Assembly (NCBI RefSeq): GCF_002204795.1
Contig: NZ_NIXO01000006.1
Span: 97,430-161,429, forward strand
DNA length: 64,000 nucleotides
Direction: 5' to 3'
Source of the DNA: Pseudomonas sp. K2I15
Lineage (GTDB): Bacteria; Pseudomonadota; Gammaproteobacteria; Pseudomonadales; Pseudomonadaceae
In this document: positions 63,934 to 64,000 of the stretch, piece after piece
How the letters are laid out: the number at the start of each line of letters is the position of its first letter
Position numbering within the stretch: position 1 is the stretch's first letter
Position numbers and translations under genes: made by a program
Notes under the pieces: model-generated
What the model saw: the letters and a program-made list of their open reading frames with translations, nothing else
Database searches by the model: none
What the model was told of the DNA's origin: nothing

Positions 63934-64000
63934 TGGTGGGGCAAGAGCGTTTTGCTTACTTTTGCGCTTTTCAAAAGTGAGCCGCTGTAAGAGCGGAACC

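Larger units (their letters stand above)
63216..64000. other. gene-free repeat island
   Basis: This stretch has no supported gene. It contains two long inverted repeats, a REPIN between them and a right end CCGCTGTAAGAGCGG hairpin. ORFs here, including one at 63691-63990, are translated repeats. It runs off the window edge. Confidence 0.8.

Noticed and set aside
63691..63990. 99-codon open frame in the terminal island
   Set aside because: It runs through the right long repeat and its arms; such frames are translated repeats and have no ribosome site.

Overview
The window is a chromosomal core segment from a Pseudomonas of the P. fluorescens lineage. This is inferred from three things. Codon use is GC-rich. 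There are REP doublets built on GTGGGAGCGGGCTTGCTCGCGAA. The gene order is typical of the genus: rpsB-tsf-pyrH-frr-uppS-cdsA-dxr-rseP-bamA-skp-lpxD-fabZ-lpxA-lpxB-rnhB-dnaE-accA, then tilS-pyrG-kdsA-eno-ftsB-ispD, then ispF-truD-surE-pcm-nlpD-rpoS. Coding density is high. I found no tRNA, rRNA, CRISPR array, prophage or insertion sequence.

Layout. Positions 1-6.1 kb hold the 3' part of an RND efflux pump gene (MexK-like by context), a small Asn-rich ORF, a DUF4197 protein, a YbaY-type lipoprotein and plsB. Positions 6.2-11.8 kb hold a cold-shock protein, an uncharacterised acidic protein, rlmA, dapE and the glucan synthase ndvB. Positions 12-17.8 kb hold tcdA facing csdE-csdA, then dapD, an ArsC-like reductase and a CPA1 antiporter. 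An astacin-like metalloprotease (17.8-18.5 kb) is the one clearly accessory gene. dapC, glnD and map follow on the minus strand. The essential plus-strand superoperon runs from rpsB (23.8 kb) to ispD (49.9 kb). A frameshifted small gene and the GfnR/AdhC/FghA formaldehyde-detoxification module sit between ispD and ispF. The stationary-phase block ispF-truD-surE-pcm-nlpD-rpoS ends at 58.4 kb. After it come a second cold-shock gene, dcd, a Pro-rich small ORF and two genes of the ligase-associated DNA-damage cassette (pdeM and an Lhr-like helicase). The last 785 bases are a gene-free repeat island.

How the genes work together. dapE, dapD and dapC are three steps of the succinylase lysine/diaminopimelate route. 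dxr, ispD, ispF and uppS belong to isoprenoid and undecaprenyl-phosphate synthesis. lpxD/A/B, fabZ and kdsA build lipid A and Kdo. bamA, skp and rseP handle outer-membrane protein assembly and its stress response. plsB, cdsA and accA feed phospholipids. rpsB, tsf, frr, rlmA, tilS, tcdA and truD serve translation. ndvB, nlpD, surE, pcm and rpoS link to envelope and stationary-phase physiology.

Most of the window is ordinary core genome. The points most worth a second look are: (i) a pair of long inverted intergenic repeats flanking a REPIN at 63.3-63.9 kb, whose internal hairpins differ by compensatory base changes; (ii) the orphan astacin-like protease; (iii) a near-ideal PsrA operator inside nlpD upstream of rpoS; (iv) an ispF start codon that abuts a terminator-like hairpin; (v) a frameshifted small gene after ispD; (vi) a probable synteny breakpoint just downstream of rpoS, where rsmZ/fdxA would be expected from P. 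aeruginosa; and (vii) the DNA-repair cassette interrupted by the repeat island. All function calls are from reading the sequence; no database search was run.
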